The notes under the pieces were generated by a model that searched no databases, was not told where the DNA came from, and was given only the letters and a program-made list of their open reading frames with translations. Positions 1-9,183 of a stretch of 64,000 nt of DNA are shown piece after piece. The stretch lies in the NCBI RefSeq assembly GCF_030519355.1, contig NZ_JAUMKC010000008.1, forward strand, positions 124,001-188,000. Direction: 5' to 3'. The DNA comes from Mucilaginibacter sp. L3T2-6. Its GTDB lineage: Bacteria; Bacteroidota; Bacteroidia; Sphingobacteriales; Sphingobacteriaceae. The stretch's first letter is position 1. Each line of letters begins with the position of its first letter. A program made the translations under genes and the position numbers.

Positions 1-1
1 C

Positions 2-286
2 GTTTTGCAGCAAAAAATGCTGGCTTTTATCTTTATGAAAGCTTCAGACGGGCCAGGTTGCAACGATACAGCCCAGGCTCTGGCCAAAATCCCGGAAGTA
101 CAGGAGGTGCATCACATAGCCGGCGACGACTGCTACCTGGTAAAAGTGCGTACTTATGATTCGGCCTCTTTAGTTAACATGATGCGTAACGAGTTCAGCA
201 AAATCCCAAAACTGATCAGTACCCGCACCACCATCGTCCTGGAAACAGTTAAGGAACAACAGCAGTTAGTAATACCCGAGAAATAA
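2..286 (+). CDS. Lrp/AsnC family regulator, C-terminal part (5' truncated by window)
   Basis: The reading frame is open from the left edge to a TAA at 284-286. The visible 94 or so residues look like the ligand-binding RAM/AsnC domain: an alpha-beta-beta-alpha-beta ferredoxin-like pattern with the hydrophobic strand AFIFMKA, the Gly-Asp-Asp-Cys-Tyr turn followed by a Leu-Val-Lys-Val strand, and a closing strand TRTTIVLET. The helix-turn-helix half lies outside the window. Such proteins are octameric regulators that sense amino acids. The next gene, an EamA exporter, starts 8 bases downstream on the same strand, so the regulator may control its neighbour; that is inference. The TTG at 5-7 is not a credible start. 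Confidence 0.8.
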   Translation, partial: VLQQKMLAFIFMKASDGPGCNDTAQALAKIPEVQEVHHIAGDDCYLVKVRTYDSASLVNMMRNEFSKIPKLISTRTTIVLETVKEQQQLVIPEK

Positions 287-294
287 TTTATATC

Positions 295-1245
295 ATGGCT
301 ATCATGTCACAAAAGTCAGCATCGCCCCTATTGGTTGTACTTGCCTTTGCAACCGTTTACATTGTTTGGGGCTCTACCTATTTCTTTATCCGCATGAGCG
401 AGCAGGGCGGCATGCCTCCGTTTTTGCTCGGCGCCATACGGTTTACTACAGCAGGGGCATTACTAATGGGATGGTGTATATTTAAAGGCGAAAAGATCTT
501 CGTGAAGCGCGACATTATAAACGCCGCTGTTACAGGCCTGCTGTTGTTACTGGTTGGCAATGGAATTGTTATATGGGCAGAAAAAACCCTGCCAAGCGCT
601 ATGGTGGCCATTATGGTATCCTCTGCCCCTATCTGGTTTGTTTTACTCGATAAACCAAACTGGGCCGTCAACCTAAAAAATAAATCAACTATAATCGGTC
701 TGATAATCGGCTTTGCAGGTGTGATATTGCTATTCAGTGAACAGCTTCAGGTAATGTTTACCGGGGGTGGCGCCTCAATGCTGCCGTGGATGCTGCTGTT
801 GCTTTTAGGGTCTATGTCATGGTCGTACGGCTCACTCTATGCTAAACACAGGCCATCAACAGGCTCTGCTTCTGTAAGTACGGCCTGGCAAATGCTTGTT
901 GCAGGAATTGCTTACCTCCCGGTAAGCTTGTTTCATGGCGAATTTAGCGGTTTAAACCTTGCTGATATCCAATTAGGCGGGTGGCTGTCGGTATTATATC
1001 TTATTCTTTTCGGGTCAATAGCTGCCTACAATGCCTATGTGTGGCTACTGCAGGTAAGGCCGGCTACACAAGTGAGCACTTATGCATATGTAAACCCCGT
1101 AATAGCTGTAATATTAGGTGTAGTATTCGCGCATGAGAATATCTCCGTAATACAGTTAACGGGACTATTTGTGATATTAGCGAGTGTGCTGTTAATTAAT
1201 CTGGCAAAATACCGCAAGGAAAAAATGGCTTTGGCAAGCGCCTGA
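295..1245 (+). CDS. EamA/DMT-family metabolite exporter
   Basis: This is a 316-residue, very hydrophobic protein with about ten predicted membrane segments arranged as two EamA repeats (roughly residues 12-145 and 160-305). The N-terminal segment carries the family hallmark VWGSTYFFIR, and the second repeat has the typical AYVNPVIAVILG helix. Members of this RhaT/YedA-like group export amino acids or other small metabolites across the inner membrane; the substrate cannot be read from the sequence. The gene follows the Lrp-type regulator by 8 bases, a frequent pairing for amino acid exporters. Two ATGs (295 and 304) are possible starts; the first is used here. Confidence 0.85.
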   Translation: MAIMSQKSASPLLVVLAFATVYIVWGSTYFFIRMSEQGGMPPFLLGAIRFTTAGALLMGWCIFKGEKIFVKRDIINAAVTGLLLLLVGNGIVIWAEKTLPSAMVAIMVSSAPIWFVLLDKPNWAVNLKNKSTIIGLIIGFAGVILLFSEQLQVMFTGGGASMLPWMLLLLLGSMSWSYGSLYAKHRPSTGSASVSTAWQMLVAGIAYLPVSLFHGEFSGLNLADIQLGGWLSVLYLILFGSIAAYNAYVWLLQVRPATQVSTYAYVNPVIAVILGVVFAHENISVIQLTGLFVILASVLLINLAKYRKEKMALASA

Positions 1246-1298
1246 TACTTCCGGTGCCGAGATGCAACGCTTTACGTCTCTGCATTTTCCATTTATTA

Positions 1299-2330
1299 TT
1301 ACAAATCCTTGGGCAGGGATCTTGCTGGTGTTTCCCATTTGCCGAATTCAAAATAATCTTCGATACTGATGCTGATTTTGCTGCCGATTTGATATTTACC
1401 TTTGCTGTAGTTGTTGGCGCGAAGAATCACGCCATCGCGCTCAATCAGCAGCTCTTCAAAAAAGCCTTTAAAAAGTATTTGTTTTACCGTCCATTTAGCG
1501 CCCAGGCCTTTGCTTATCTTAACGTGTTCGGCATAAATTATCACTGTTCCGCGCTTGCTTTTTATGCCGCAGCTTTTCGCCTCTTCCGACGTTAGCTGGC
1601 TGCCGCTGGCCAATATCTGGGCGGTATACAAAAGCTTGGGAGAATTGTAAAGCTCTTCCGGGCGTCCGCTTTCTACTATCTCGCCCTCTTTTAGTACTAT
1701 CAGTTCATCCGCCATAGAGAGTATCTCAGCAGGGTCGTGCGATACCAGTACAATGGTTACCCCCCATTCTTTTACAATATAGCGAATATCGTGCTGCAGG
1801 CCTTCCCGGTAAGTAGCATCAACCTGGTTGAAGGGTTCGTCGAGCAATATCACTTCAGGCTTGCTTATCAGGGCTTTGGCTATGGTAACGCGCTGCTTTT
1901 CTCCGCCGCTCAACTTGCCGAATGGTTGATCTTTAAGCTGGAAGATATCAAGCATATTGAGCGAATCAGTTATTTTTTTCTCTTCCGATTCCAAACCCAA
2001 TTCACTGATACGCAAACCCGAGCGCACGCTATCCCACACGGTGGCCTCCAAATCCATATCCTGGTTGTTTTGCGTTACCAGGCGCATAGCCTCGTGTGCA
2101 GGCTGTAACTTTTCCTCGCGTTTTAGTATGCGCTCTTCTTTAAAAAAAACCTCGCCGCTATCAGGTTCCAGTATACCGTACAATAAATTTAACAGGGTAG
2201 TTTTACCGCTTCCGCTTTCACCTACAATGGCGGTAACCTTTCCTTTCGGAATAAAAATGGTAACATTATTAACACCAGAAGATTTATCGCCAAAATAATT
2301 TTTGGTAACCGATATAGTTTCCAGGATCAT
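1299..2330 (-). CDS. ABC transporter ATP-binding protein, orphan, with C-terminal regulatory domain
   Basis: The protein has the full set of ABC ATPase motifs: Walker A GESGSGKTT, a Q-loop (VTQNNQD), signature LSGGEKQR, Walker B VILLDEPF and the switch histidine in VLVSHDP. About 100 residues follow the ATPase core and include a small beta-rich domain resembling TOBE/MalK-type regulatory domains. No permease or binding protein gene is next to it, so its membrane partner is unknown. The frame is open to an ATG at 2381, but the ATG at 2330 (protein beginning MILETISV) fits the usual N-terminus of the family and gives 343 residues; 2342 is a second option. Substrate unknown. Confidence 0.8.
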   Translation of the reverse strand: MILETISVTKNYFGDKSSGVNNVTIFIPKGKVTAIVGESGSGKTTLLNLLYGILEPDSGEVFFKEERILKREEKLQPAHEAMRLVTQNNQDMDLEATVWDSVRSGLRISELGLESEEKKITDSLNMLDIFQLKDQPFGKLSGGEKQRVTIAKALISKPEVILLDEPFNQVDATYREGLQHDIRYIVKEWGVTIVLVSHDPAEILSMADELIVLKEGEIVESGRPEELYNSPKLLYTAQILASGSQLTSEEAKSCGIKSKRGTVIIYAEHVKISKGLGAKWTVKQILFKGFFEELLIERDGVILRANNYSKGKYQIGSKISISIEDYFEFGKWETPARSLPKDL

Positions 2331-2578
2331 ATCATCTTGCATACTGATCAGCAGTTGTATACTCTTTATAGCTCTCCCCAAACCTAAAACATAAAATGCT
2401 ATCGCCGAAATTTATTTTGGACGAACAAGGGCAAAGATGGCAAAACTGAAGTAAGACAAAGCGTGAAGACGACAGGCTATGATGTAACTTTTCCAGCTTC
2501 AGCGGCCGCCTTTGGGGCTTAATTATTAAACAACTATCTTTAAAAGGAAATTAACCTTAAAATTCCCCTGTTATTATT

Positions 2579-3001
2579 ATGGAACACAAAAGAGAACACA
2601 GAAACTGGCACGAGGTTCACACCGCTTCACTTGCCTTTGGTCAGCGCCTGGCCGACAGCGTGGCTAACGGCATGGGATCATGGCGGTTCATCATCATTCA
2701 AACTTTTATTGTTGCGTTATGGATGTTATTGAATGTGGTTGCCTTTATCCAGCATTGGGATCCATATCCCTATATTTTGCTAAACCTGCTGTTTTCAACC
2801 CAGGCAGCCTATGCTGCACCGATCATTATGATGTCGCAAAACCGGGCAAGTGAACGAGACCGGGCCCAGGCTGATGCTGATTACAGGACAAACTGTGAGG
2901 CAAAAGAAGAAATCGAACAATTAATGAATAAGCTCAATTCTATTGAGGTGGATAAACTGGACAAAATTTTGGCCTTGCTTGACAAAATGGATAAGAAATA
3001 A
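2579..3001 (+). CDS. DUF1003 family membrane protein
   Basis: This 140-residue protein matches the DUF1003 pattern: an N-terminal cytoplasmic stretch ending in a Gly-Ser-Trp-Arg-Phe motif, two membrane helices (about residues 36-57 and 63-83) joined by a short loop with DPYPYILLN, the signature Gln-Ala-Ala-Tyr-Ala-Ala-Pro, then Ser-Gln-Asn-Arg and a charged, probably coiled-coil C-terminus. The function of the family is unknown. It stands alone, with a 250-base gap from the divergent ABC gene upstream. Confidence 0.85.
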   Translation: MEHKREHRNWHEVHTASLAFGQRLADSVANGMGSWRFIIIQTFIVALWMLLNVVAFIQHWDPYPYILLNLLFSTQAAYAAPIIMMSQNRASERDRAQADADYRTNCEAKEEIEQLMNKLNSIEVDKLDKILALLDKMDKK

Positions 3002-3142
3002 CACGATTGCTGAATTGAATAGATTTGCGTAATATCAACGTAAGCTCAATTCTATAAGCAACACGTTGCGTAGTTGGAGGACAGATTGCGAACACAAAAG
3101 TTCAACCGCTGTGGCCATGGCCAGCCAAATCGTCATTTTTCC

Positions 3143-3150
3143 TACCTTTG
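3143..3150 (+). promoter_or_regulatory. TAnnTTTG -7 box (TACCTTTG)
   Basis: The box is an exact match to the Bacteroidota -7 consensus. It ends only 6 bases before the ATG at 3157, so the transcript would start at or next to the start codon. No clear -33 TTG is seen at the usual spacing. Confidence 0.6.
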
Positions 3151-3156
3151 TCCTGC

Positions 3157-4131
3157 ATGAACAACATTGATGAGGCGGCAGAAGAAGCGGCAGCCGAAAT
3201 AAAATCTAAAACCCGAAAACAGCGAATCTGGAATATCGTAAAAACGATTCTAAAGGTTGCAGTTACCACTGCGTTACTCATCTGGGTGTTTAGTAAGGTC
3301 GATTTTAAATCGGTGAAAGACAGGTTGCTGCATCCCCAATACTGGTGGATGTACATAGCTGCTATTTTCTGTATGTTTTTATCAATGGTTGTTTCGGCGT
3401 GGCGGTTGATGAGCTTTTTTAAGTCGATGGGATTGAAGCTAAACCCGCGGTATAATCTCCGGTTGTACTTTATGGGCATGTTTTACAATTTCCTGCTTCC
3501 CGGCGGTATCGGCGGCGATGGCTACAAAATCTATCTCATCCGTAAAATTTATAAAACGCCGGCAAAAAAACTTTTACTTGCCGTAATGTTCGACAGGCTG
3601 AGCGGCTTGTGGGCAATTGGATTTATTACCGTGATTCTGATAGCCATGATACCCGCTATCAAGATAAGTATCCTTGTCCCCGTTGGTATATTGCTGGCTG
3701 GTTCGGTCATTTATTACCTGGTAGTCAGACGTTTTTTTAAAGACTATATCAAATACTTTTTCCAGGCACATGCCAAAGCGCTGTTATTGCAGGCCTTACA
3801 GATACTGGCCGTAATTTGTCTTATAATAGGGCAGCCGGATGCAAACATTATCTATCCGCCTTATCTGCTGGCGTTCTTAATTTCAGCGTTTGCCATTCTT
3901 ATACCGGTTACTGCCGGTGGCGCGGGGGCGCGCGAAGGCTTCTTTACCCTGATATCCATCAAGTTCAAATCAGTGTTCCCGATAGTTCCAACGCTTGGTG
4001 TTTTTATAGCATCGGCTTTTTATCTTATCTCGCTTATAGTAGCGTTATTGGGGATATATTATGCAATATTTCCGGGCCGCCTGCATGATGGATTGCCCGA
4101 AGAAAATCCCGGAGGAATTGAGCTTTCCTAA
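3157..4131 (+). CDS. YbhN/UPF0104-type membrane protein (lysylphosphatidylglycerol synthase TM region family)
   Basis: The 324-residue protein has about eight membrane segments and the family signatures: a central GGIGGDGYK-like motif after FYNFLLPG (close to residues 110-125), a Phe-Asp-Arg-Leu-Ser-Gly-Leu motif and the late PVTAGGAGAREG motif. These belong to the flippase-like DUF2156-independent half of MprF, also found alone as YbhN/AglD. Members alone are linked to lipid or glycolipid handling; its substrate here is unknown. The first 25 residues are acidic and Ala-rich and presumably cytoplasmic. A TTG at 3148 would lie inside the promoter box, so ATG 3157 is chosen. Confidence 0.8.
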   Translation: MNNIDEAAEEAAAEIKSKTRKQRIWNIVKTILKVAVTTALLIWVFSKVDFKSVKDRLLHPQYWWMYIAAIFCMFLSMVVSAWRLMSFFKSMGLKLNPRYNLRLYFMGMFYNFLLPGGIGGDGYKIYLIRKIYKTPAKKLLLAVMFDRLSGLWAIGFITVILIAMIPAIKISILVPVGILLAGSVIYYLVVRRFFKDYIKYFFQAHAKALLLQALQILAVICLIIGQPDANIIYPPYLLAFLISAFAILIPVTAGGAGAREGFFTLISIKFKSVFPIVPTLGVFIASAFYLISLIVALLGIYYAIFPGRLHDGLPEENPGGIELS

Positions 4132-4249
4132 ATTTATTAACAGAATTTTATTCTGAATTAAATGATATAATAAAATTAAAATTGCCAATTTCAACCCAAT
4201 ATACTGTATTTAAATTCTGTAAAAATCCCTTAAGGCAGTTTAAAAAAAT

Positions 4250-4278
4250 TTGCCGGTTAAACTTATTTTTTAATTTTG
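4250..4278 (+). promoter_or_regulatory. Promoter of the aromatic amino acid hydroxylase gene (TTG-N18-TAATTTTG)
   Basis: A -33 TTG at 4250-4252 and a -7 box TAATTTTG at 4271-4278 are separated by 18 bases, close to the ideal Bacteroidota vegetative promoter. The start codon at 4303 lies 24 bases after the box. Confidence 0.65.
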
Positions 4279-4302
4279 CGTTATTCAAAATAAACCCGGA
4301 TA

Positions 4303-6078
4303 ATGGCCAGTTTTAATGATTTTGATAACCCGCAGGTGGCTGCTTTACCTGCCCATTTAAAGCAATTTATAGTAGACCAGCACTACGAACATTACACACC
4401 AATCGACCATGCCGTTTGGCGATATGTAATGCGCCAGAATTACAGTTACCTTAAAGATGTTGCCTACTATCCATATATTCCCGGATTAGAAAAGGCCGGC
4501 CTAACCATAGAAAAAATACCAAGCTTACAGGAAATGAATAATGCACTCGGCAAAATTGGCTGGGGTGCTGTAACCGTTGATGGGTTTATACCACCCGCTG
4601 CTTTTATGGAGTACCAGGCTTACCGTGTGCTCGTAATCGCTGCCGATATTCGACAGCTCAATCATATCGAGTATACGCCTGCACCGGATATCATACACGA
4701 ATCTGCAGGTCATGCGCCTATTATAGCCGACCGGGATTATCACGAATACCTGAGTTATTTTGGGTCGATAGGTGCTAAAGCCATGTTCTCCGCGCAGGAC
4801 TTTGAGTTATATGAAGCTATTCGCGCTTTATCGATATTAAAAGAAATGCCCAATACTAATGAAGATGAGATAAAGAGGGCTGAAGAACTGCTTGCTTACC
4901 GGCAGGACAATATGGGTGAACCATCAGAAATGGCGCTATTGAGCCGCTTACACTGGTGGACAGTAGAGTACGGCCTGATAGGTGAGCTCGATAATCCAAA
5001 AATCTATGGCGCGGGTTTACTGTCATCAATTGGCGAAAGTGCAAGCTGTATGCAAAGCAAGGTTAAAAAGCTGCCATATACGATCGATGCAGTGAACTAT
5101 ACTTATGACATCACCAAAACTCAGCCTCAGTTGTTTGTCACGCCAACCTTCCAAAACCTGATTGATGTACTGGAAACTTTTGCAGACACAATGGCTTTCA
5201 GGCGTGGGGGCAGCTATGGCTTGCAAAAGGCTATCGACAGCAAAAATACTTGTACGGCAGTTTATAGCTCCGGCTTGCAGGTGTCCGGTACATTTACTGC
5301 CTTTAAACAACACAATGGGCAGCCCGCATATATCAGGACTACCGGCCCTTCTGCACTCGCCGTAGATAACCGGCAGTTGTACAGCCACGGAAAAGATTAT
5401 CACACCGATGGGTTTAGCTCGCCGGTTGGTAAGCTAAAGGGACATGCCATGCCCCTGGAAGATTTAAGCCTTGACGAATTGGACTATTTTGGAATAGCGC
5501 CAGGCAAAACAACCGAACTAGATTTTGAAAGCGGAATTACCGTAAGCGGCGAAATAAAAGGAATACACGCATCAAATAACAAAACCCAACTGATTAGTTT
5601 TATTAACTGCACGGTAAAAGACGCTGAAGGTAACATTTTATTCAATCCGGAATGGGGCAGCTATGACATGGCGGTTGGCGAACGTATTGTTTCAGTATTT
5701 TGCGGGGCGGCTGATAAAGAAGAGTTCATGGAAATTGCCTACAAATCGAACACTGCCACGCACCATGTGGTTTATGACGAACGCACAAAAGAGCTGCATA
5801 AGCTTTATCAACAGGTACGCGACCGGAGGCAAACCGGCGGCGATTTCGGTTTTTTAGGCAACGTATGGCAGATGCTGCAAAAATATCACCACGACGACTG
5901 GCTGTGCGCATTAGAGATCCTGGAAATACTTGAACATGAAAATGTTGAGCCAGGTCTTGCTGAAGAAATACGCAGCTTTTTGAAAAACAAAGCCGAAACC
6001 CAACCGGAATATAAGAAACTGATAAACGATGGTTTTTATTTAATTAAACACCCTGTGGAACAAAAATTAGTGGTGTGA
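4303..6078 (+). CDS. phhA: Aromatic amino acid hydroxylase (phenylalanine 4-monooxygenase type), extended form
   Basis: The N-terminal 330 residues form the iron- and pterin-dependent hydroxylase domain: the facial triad is visible as His132 and His137 in a HESAGHAP motif and Glu222 in WWTVEYGL. The reaction is tetrahydropterin- and O2-dependent hydroxylation of phenylalanine (or another aromatic amino acid). The protein is 591 residues, about twice the usual bacterial enzyme of 260-300. The roughly 260 extra residues are C-terminal, contain no motif I recognise, and include a beta-rich part (about 340-470) and a helical end. There is no N-terminal ACT domain. No pterin carbinolamine dehydratase is adjacent. 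Own promoter upstream. Confidence 0.85.
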   Translation: MASFNDFDNPQVAALPAHLKQFIVDQHYEHYTPIDHAVWRYVMRQNYSYLKDVAYYPYIPGLEKAGLTIEKIPSLQEMNNALGKIGWGAVTVDGFIPPAAFMEYQAYRVLVIAADIRQLNHIEYTPAPDIIHESAGHAPIIADRDYHEYLSYFGSIGAKAMFSAQDFELYEAIRALSILKEMPNTNEDEIKRAEELLAYRQDNMGEPSEMALLSRLHWWTVEYGLIGELDNPKIYGAGLLSSIGESASCMQSKVKKLPYTIDAVNYTYDITKTQPQLFVTPTFQNLIDVLETFADTMAFRRGGSYGLQKAIDSKNTCTAVYSSGLQVSGTFTAFKQHNGQPAYIRTTGPSALAVDNRQLYSHGKDYHTDGFSSPVGKLKGHAMPLEDLSLDELDYFGIAPGKTTELDFESGITVSGEIKGIHASNNKTQLISFINCTVKDAEGNILFNPEWGSYDMAVGERIVSVFCGAADKEEFMEIAYKSNTATHHVVYDERTKELHKLYQQVRDRRQTGGDFGFLGNVWQMLQKYHHDDWLCALEILEILEHENVEPGLAEEIRSFLKNKAETQPEYKKLINDGFYLIKHPVEQKLVV

Positions 6079-6242
6079 AAAAAAATTTCTGCGGAACAGA
6101 AAACATCGCATTCGGGATACTTAATGAACGAATAAAAATCATGAAAGATGGCGAACACCCGGATTAAAAAATATTCGTAATATAGCGCCAACAGACATCT
6201 ATCTCTAAAAACACTTTAACTCCCCGTCTTGGGGCCAGGGGC

Positions 6243-6947
6243 ATGAACATCATTGTAACAGGAGCCAGCAGCGGCGTAGGTTTTGAGGCTGTGCTTGAAT
6301 TGATACTATCGGGAAAACACAAAGTAATAGCCTTATCCCGTTCGCAGGATAAATTGGAGCGCTTACTTGAAATTGCGCACGGTTTAAACCCTGACGCGGA
6401 AATATACGCTCTTGCCTTTGATATTGTACATGATGACTATGCAGGTTTAGTACAGTTCATCGGGGGCAACTTTGATAACCGCGTCGATGTGCTGGTTAAT
6501 AATGCCGGCGCGCTTGTGAATAAGCCCTTTGTGGAACTACTGGAGACTGACTTTGTGGAAATGCTGCAGTCCAACTTCATTGGCCATGTACGTATGGTAC
6601 AGGCAATGCTGCCTGTAATGCCGAAAGGCTCACATATCGTAAATATCGGGAGTATGGGCGGCTACCAGGGCAGCATAAAGTTCCCGGGATTGTCGGCTTA
6701 CTCGGCATCCAAAGCGGCGTTGCATACTTTAACCGAGTGCCTTGCCATTGAACTGGCCGAAAGAAATATAACTGTTAACTGCCTTGCTTTGGGCTCGGCG
6801 CAAACAGAAATGCTGGAGAAAGCGTTCCCGGGCTATCAATCGCCGGTTATGGCTTTCGAGATGGGTAAATATATAGCAGACTTTGCAGTTACCGGACATC
6901 GTTTTTTTAATGGAAAGGTTCTGCCGGTGGCAGTTACTACACCCTGA
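6243..6947 (+). CDS. Short-chain dehydrogenase/reductase (SDR)
   Basis: A classical SDR of 234 residues with the cofactor motif TGASSGVG (residues 6-13), the NNAG motif (86-89) and a Ser137, Tyr153, Lys157 catalytic triad in the YSASK context. It should be a cytosolic NAD(P)-dependent oxidoreductase; the substrate is not predictable from sequence. Length is normal for the family. It is separated from the hydroxylase by 164 bases that show no gene, so the two need not be co-transcribed, although both face the same way. Confidence 0.85.
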   Translation: MNIIVTGASSGVGFEAVLELILSGKHKVIALSRSQDKLERLLEIAHGLNPDAEIYALAFDIVHDDYAGLVQFIGGNFDNRVDVLVNNAGALVNKPFVELLETDFVEMLQSNFIGHVRMVQAMLPVMPKGSHIVNIGSMGGYQGSIKFPGLSAYSASKAALHTLTECLAIELAERNITVNCLALGSAQTEMLEKAFPGYQSPVMAFEMGKYIADFAVTGHRFFNGKVLPVAVTTP

Positions 6948-7074
6948 ATAGCGGACTGGTAATTAATTTTTCAGGGAATATTCGGATCGTCAGCGCCTCA
7001 ACCATGCTGACAACTATATATTCCCGAAAGTTGACAGGTATTATTTGGAGCTCTCAGTAAAATTTGTTAATTTT

Positions 7075-8550
7075 ATGTTATCCAGGCACAATTACCTTAT
7101 CCGTGAAAACATGGATTATAGTCTACCCTTCCTTCTGGAACAATCAAGCGACTTTTTTTGCGTATTAGACCGCGATGGGTCGATAGTAAAAACCAACGCT
7201 GCCTTCAGGAATATGCTGGGTTTTTCGGAAGTTGAACTTGCCGGAAAGAAGGCGAATCTATTTTCGCACCCCGCCGATATAAACAGACGGGAAGAGTTGC
7301 TTGAAAACTTGTCTGTAAATAATGAAATAACCGGGCACGAAAGCCGCATTAAAGGCAAAGACGGTCGCTATTACAGTATTCGCTGGTCGGTAAGTTTAAA
7401 TAAAGAGGATAACCTGATATATGCACTTGGGGTTGACATAACAGGCAATTTAAACGATCATGCAAGTGATGATGTGGGCGGCAATATCAGGAACATCATA
7501 CAAAGTTTTAACGAAGGTTTTTGCATAGTAAATAGCCGGTGGCTGATAACATCGTTGAATCCCGCTTTCCAGGCAATAACGGGGTTAAAAAGCGAGGAGT
7601 TGGAAAATATCAACTTTCGGGAAGTGACCAGCCTGGGGTTGACAGATAAACTGCTTGCCGAATTTGAGGGTGCTCTTGCCGACAGTTCATCAAGACAGGT
7701 GCAATACTTTAACGACTATCTTAAAAGATGGTTCAGGATAAATATTTACCCTTATAAAGACGAAATTGCGGTGTTTATTAGGGATATAACCAACATAAAA
7801 ACACAACAACTGGTGCTTGCGCTCGAGAAAAACGTGCTCGAATTAAATGCCTCTGCAACATATACTTTATCCCAAACCATAAACCAGCTGCTTAAAGGCA
7901 TCGAAGAGATCTATCCGGACATGATCTGCTCTGTTTTGGAAATTGACGAAGCACAGGAAAAAATTTATCACCTGGCGGCTCCAAAATTACCTGCTGAATA
8001 TTGCATGGCGATTGACGGCAGCACCATCGGTCCGAAGGCGGGCTCGTGTGGTACGGCCGCCTACCACCGCAGCCAGGTAATTGTAAGCGATATTGACACC
8101 AACCCGTTATGGGAAGACTACAAGCACCTAATGCAACCGTATGGCATTAAAGCGTGTTGGTCGACGCCTATAATCAGTTCGAACAGTACCAGGGTGCTGG
8201 CTACGTTTGCTGTATATTATACCACGAAGCGCGAACCGCGGCCCGAAGAGTTGCGCCTGATTGAACGTACAACCAATATCCTTCGTGTACTAATTGAGAA
8301 CAAAAGGGTTTTAGCCCATGTGAAAGACCAAAACCGGCGTCTCCAGGAAATTGCATCAATAAGTTCACACGAGATAAGGAGGCCGGTAGCTACCATTTTA
8401 GGGCTTACAAATTTATTCGACCGGAACAATCCTGACAATCCCCTGAACAGGGAGATAATCAACCATATCGACAGTACCGCGAAGGAACTCGACAGCGTGA
8501 TTCATACTATTGTTGAGAAGACAATTTATTTACAGGGCGACGAAGATTAG
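7075..8550 (+). CDS. PAS-PAS-GAF protein ending in a HisKA-like helix pair, no ATPase domain
   Basis: Two PAS domains come first (motif LDRDGSIVKTNAAF near the start, then a second PAS with SLNPAFQAITG), followed by a GAF domain (IEEIYPDMICSVLEID through ATFAVYY) and a helical end with a DHp-like H-box, SSHEIRRPVATILG. The phosphoacceptor-type His is 59 residues from the C-terminus. The HATPase catalytic domain that should follow is absent, and no ATPase-coding sequence is seen in the next 260 bases. The GAF segment has a conserved Ser-Cys-Gly-Thr-Ala pattern. It may be a soluble scaffold or phosphotransfer partner of another kinase. Starts at TTG 7045, ATG 7075 or ATG 7111 are possible. Confidence 0.8.
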   Translation: MLSRHNYLIRENMDYSLPFLLEQSSDFFCVLDRDGSIVKTNAAFRNMLGFSEVELAGKKANLFSHPADINRREELLENLSVNNEITGHESRIKGKDGRYYSIRWSVSLNKEDNLIYALGVDITGNLNDHASDDVGGNIRNIIQSFNEGFCIVNSRWLITSLNPAFQAITGLKSEELENINFREVTSLGLTDKLLAEFEGALADSSSRQVQYFNDYLKRWFRINIYPYKDEIAVFIRDITNIKTQQLVLALEKNVLELNASATYTLSQTINQLLKGIEEIYPDMICSVLEIDEAQEKIYHLAAPKLPAEYCMAIDGSTIGPKAGSCGTAAYHRSQVIVSDIDTNPLWEDYKHLMQPYGIKACWSTPIISSNSTRVLATFAVYYTTKREPRPEELRLIERTTNILRVLIENKRVLAHVKDQNRRLQEIASISSHEIRRPVATILGLTNLFDRNNPDNPLNREIINHIDSTAKELDSVIHTIVEKTIYLQGDED

Positions 8551-8815
8551 GCATTGGTAGCTTAATCAATTTTTCGGAGTAAAAACCTGCGTTAGCATAA
8601 GTACTTGTGCTATTGTTTGAGTTACCGCAAAAGAAACCATCCGCGAGCGTAACCCAATTTCGCTTATACATTCCATAAGACGATCAGTTCGGCAGACGAC
8701 ATCGGCCAACCTTATTTAGCGGCAGTTGGTCTGTATATTTTTATCTGTTGCGAAAATTCAACGGCTGTTATCAGCAATTAACTGCGGCGGATAATAACCC
8801 TTTTGATTACATCCC

Positions 8816-9091
8816 CTATTTCTTTACAACAGCCGACAGTATGGCAAAAGTTAAGGCAGCTTGTCCGATCCAGAATATAAACATCCATTTTATCGTTTTC
8901 GCTTTATTTTCGCTGGCCTCTTTGCGGATGGCAGCGATATCATCTTTTGTGGCTAATGTTTTAATTGCTGCTTCCACGGAGCGTTCGGCTTTGTTATCAA
9001 TATATTTAAACACCGCCTCGGTGATGTCGTGACCAAGCTTTTCGGATAATAGTTTATAAAGCCGGGCGGTTTCTTTTACTTCCAGGTACAT
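8816..9091 (-). CDS. Small coiled-coil membrane protein, DUF1640/CCDC90-like
   Basis: The 91-residue product starts with amphipathic helices carrying the pattern LSEKLGHDITEAVFKYID, continues as a charged helix (about residues 30-65) with a Lys-Asp-Asp-Ile motif, and ends in one membrane helix (about 68-88). This order, coiled coil then a C-terminal anchor, is that of DUF1640 proteins related to the mitochondrial MCU regulator family; the bacterial role is unknown. It is flanked by the sensor protein on the other strand and a secreted protein on the same strand. Confidence 0.6.
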   Translation of the reverse strand: MYLEVKETARLYKLLSEKLGHDITEAVFKYIDNKAERSVEAAIKTLATKDDIAAIRKEASENKAKTIKWMFIFWIGQAALTFAILSAVVKK

Positions 9092-9183
9092 AACAAATAT
9101 AAGTGAATAGTTGATTGAGTTTCGGGAAATTTGTTTGATTTATTTTATGCGAGAGACCAGTATCCGGCCTCCCGCGTTTCAGG

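Noticed and set aside
1254..1595. Plus-strand frame opposite the ABC ATPase gene
   Set aside because: It is a mirror of the well-supported ATPase gene on the other strand.
6079..6242. Possible small gene between the hydroxylase and SDR genes
   Set aside because: Only frames of up to about eight codons start with ATG there; nothing supports a gene.
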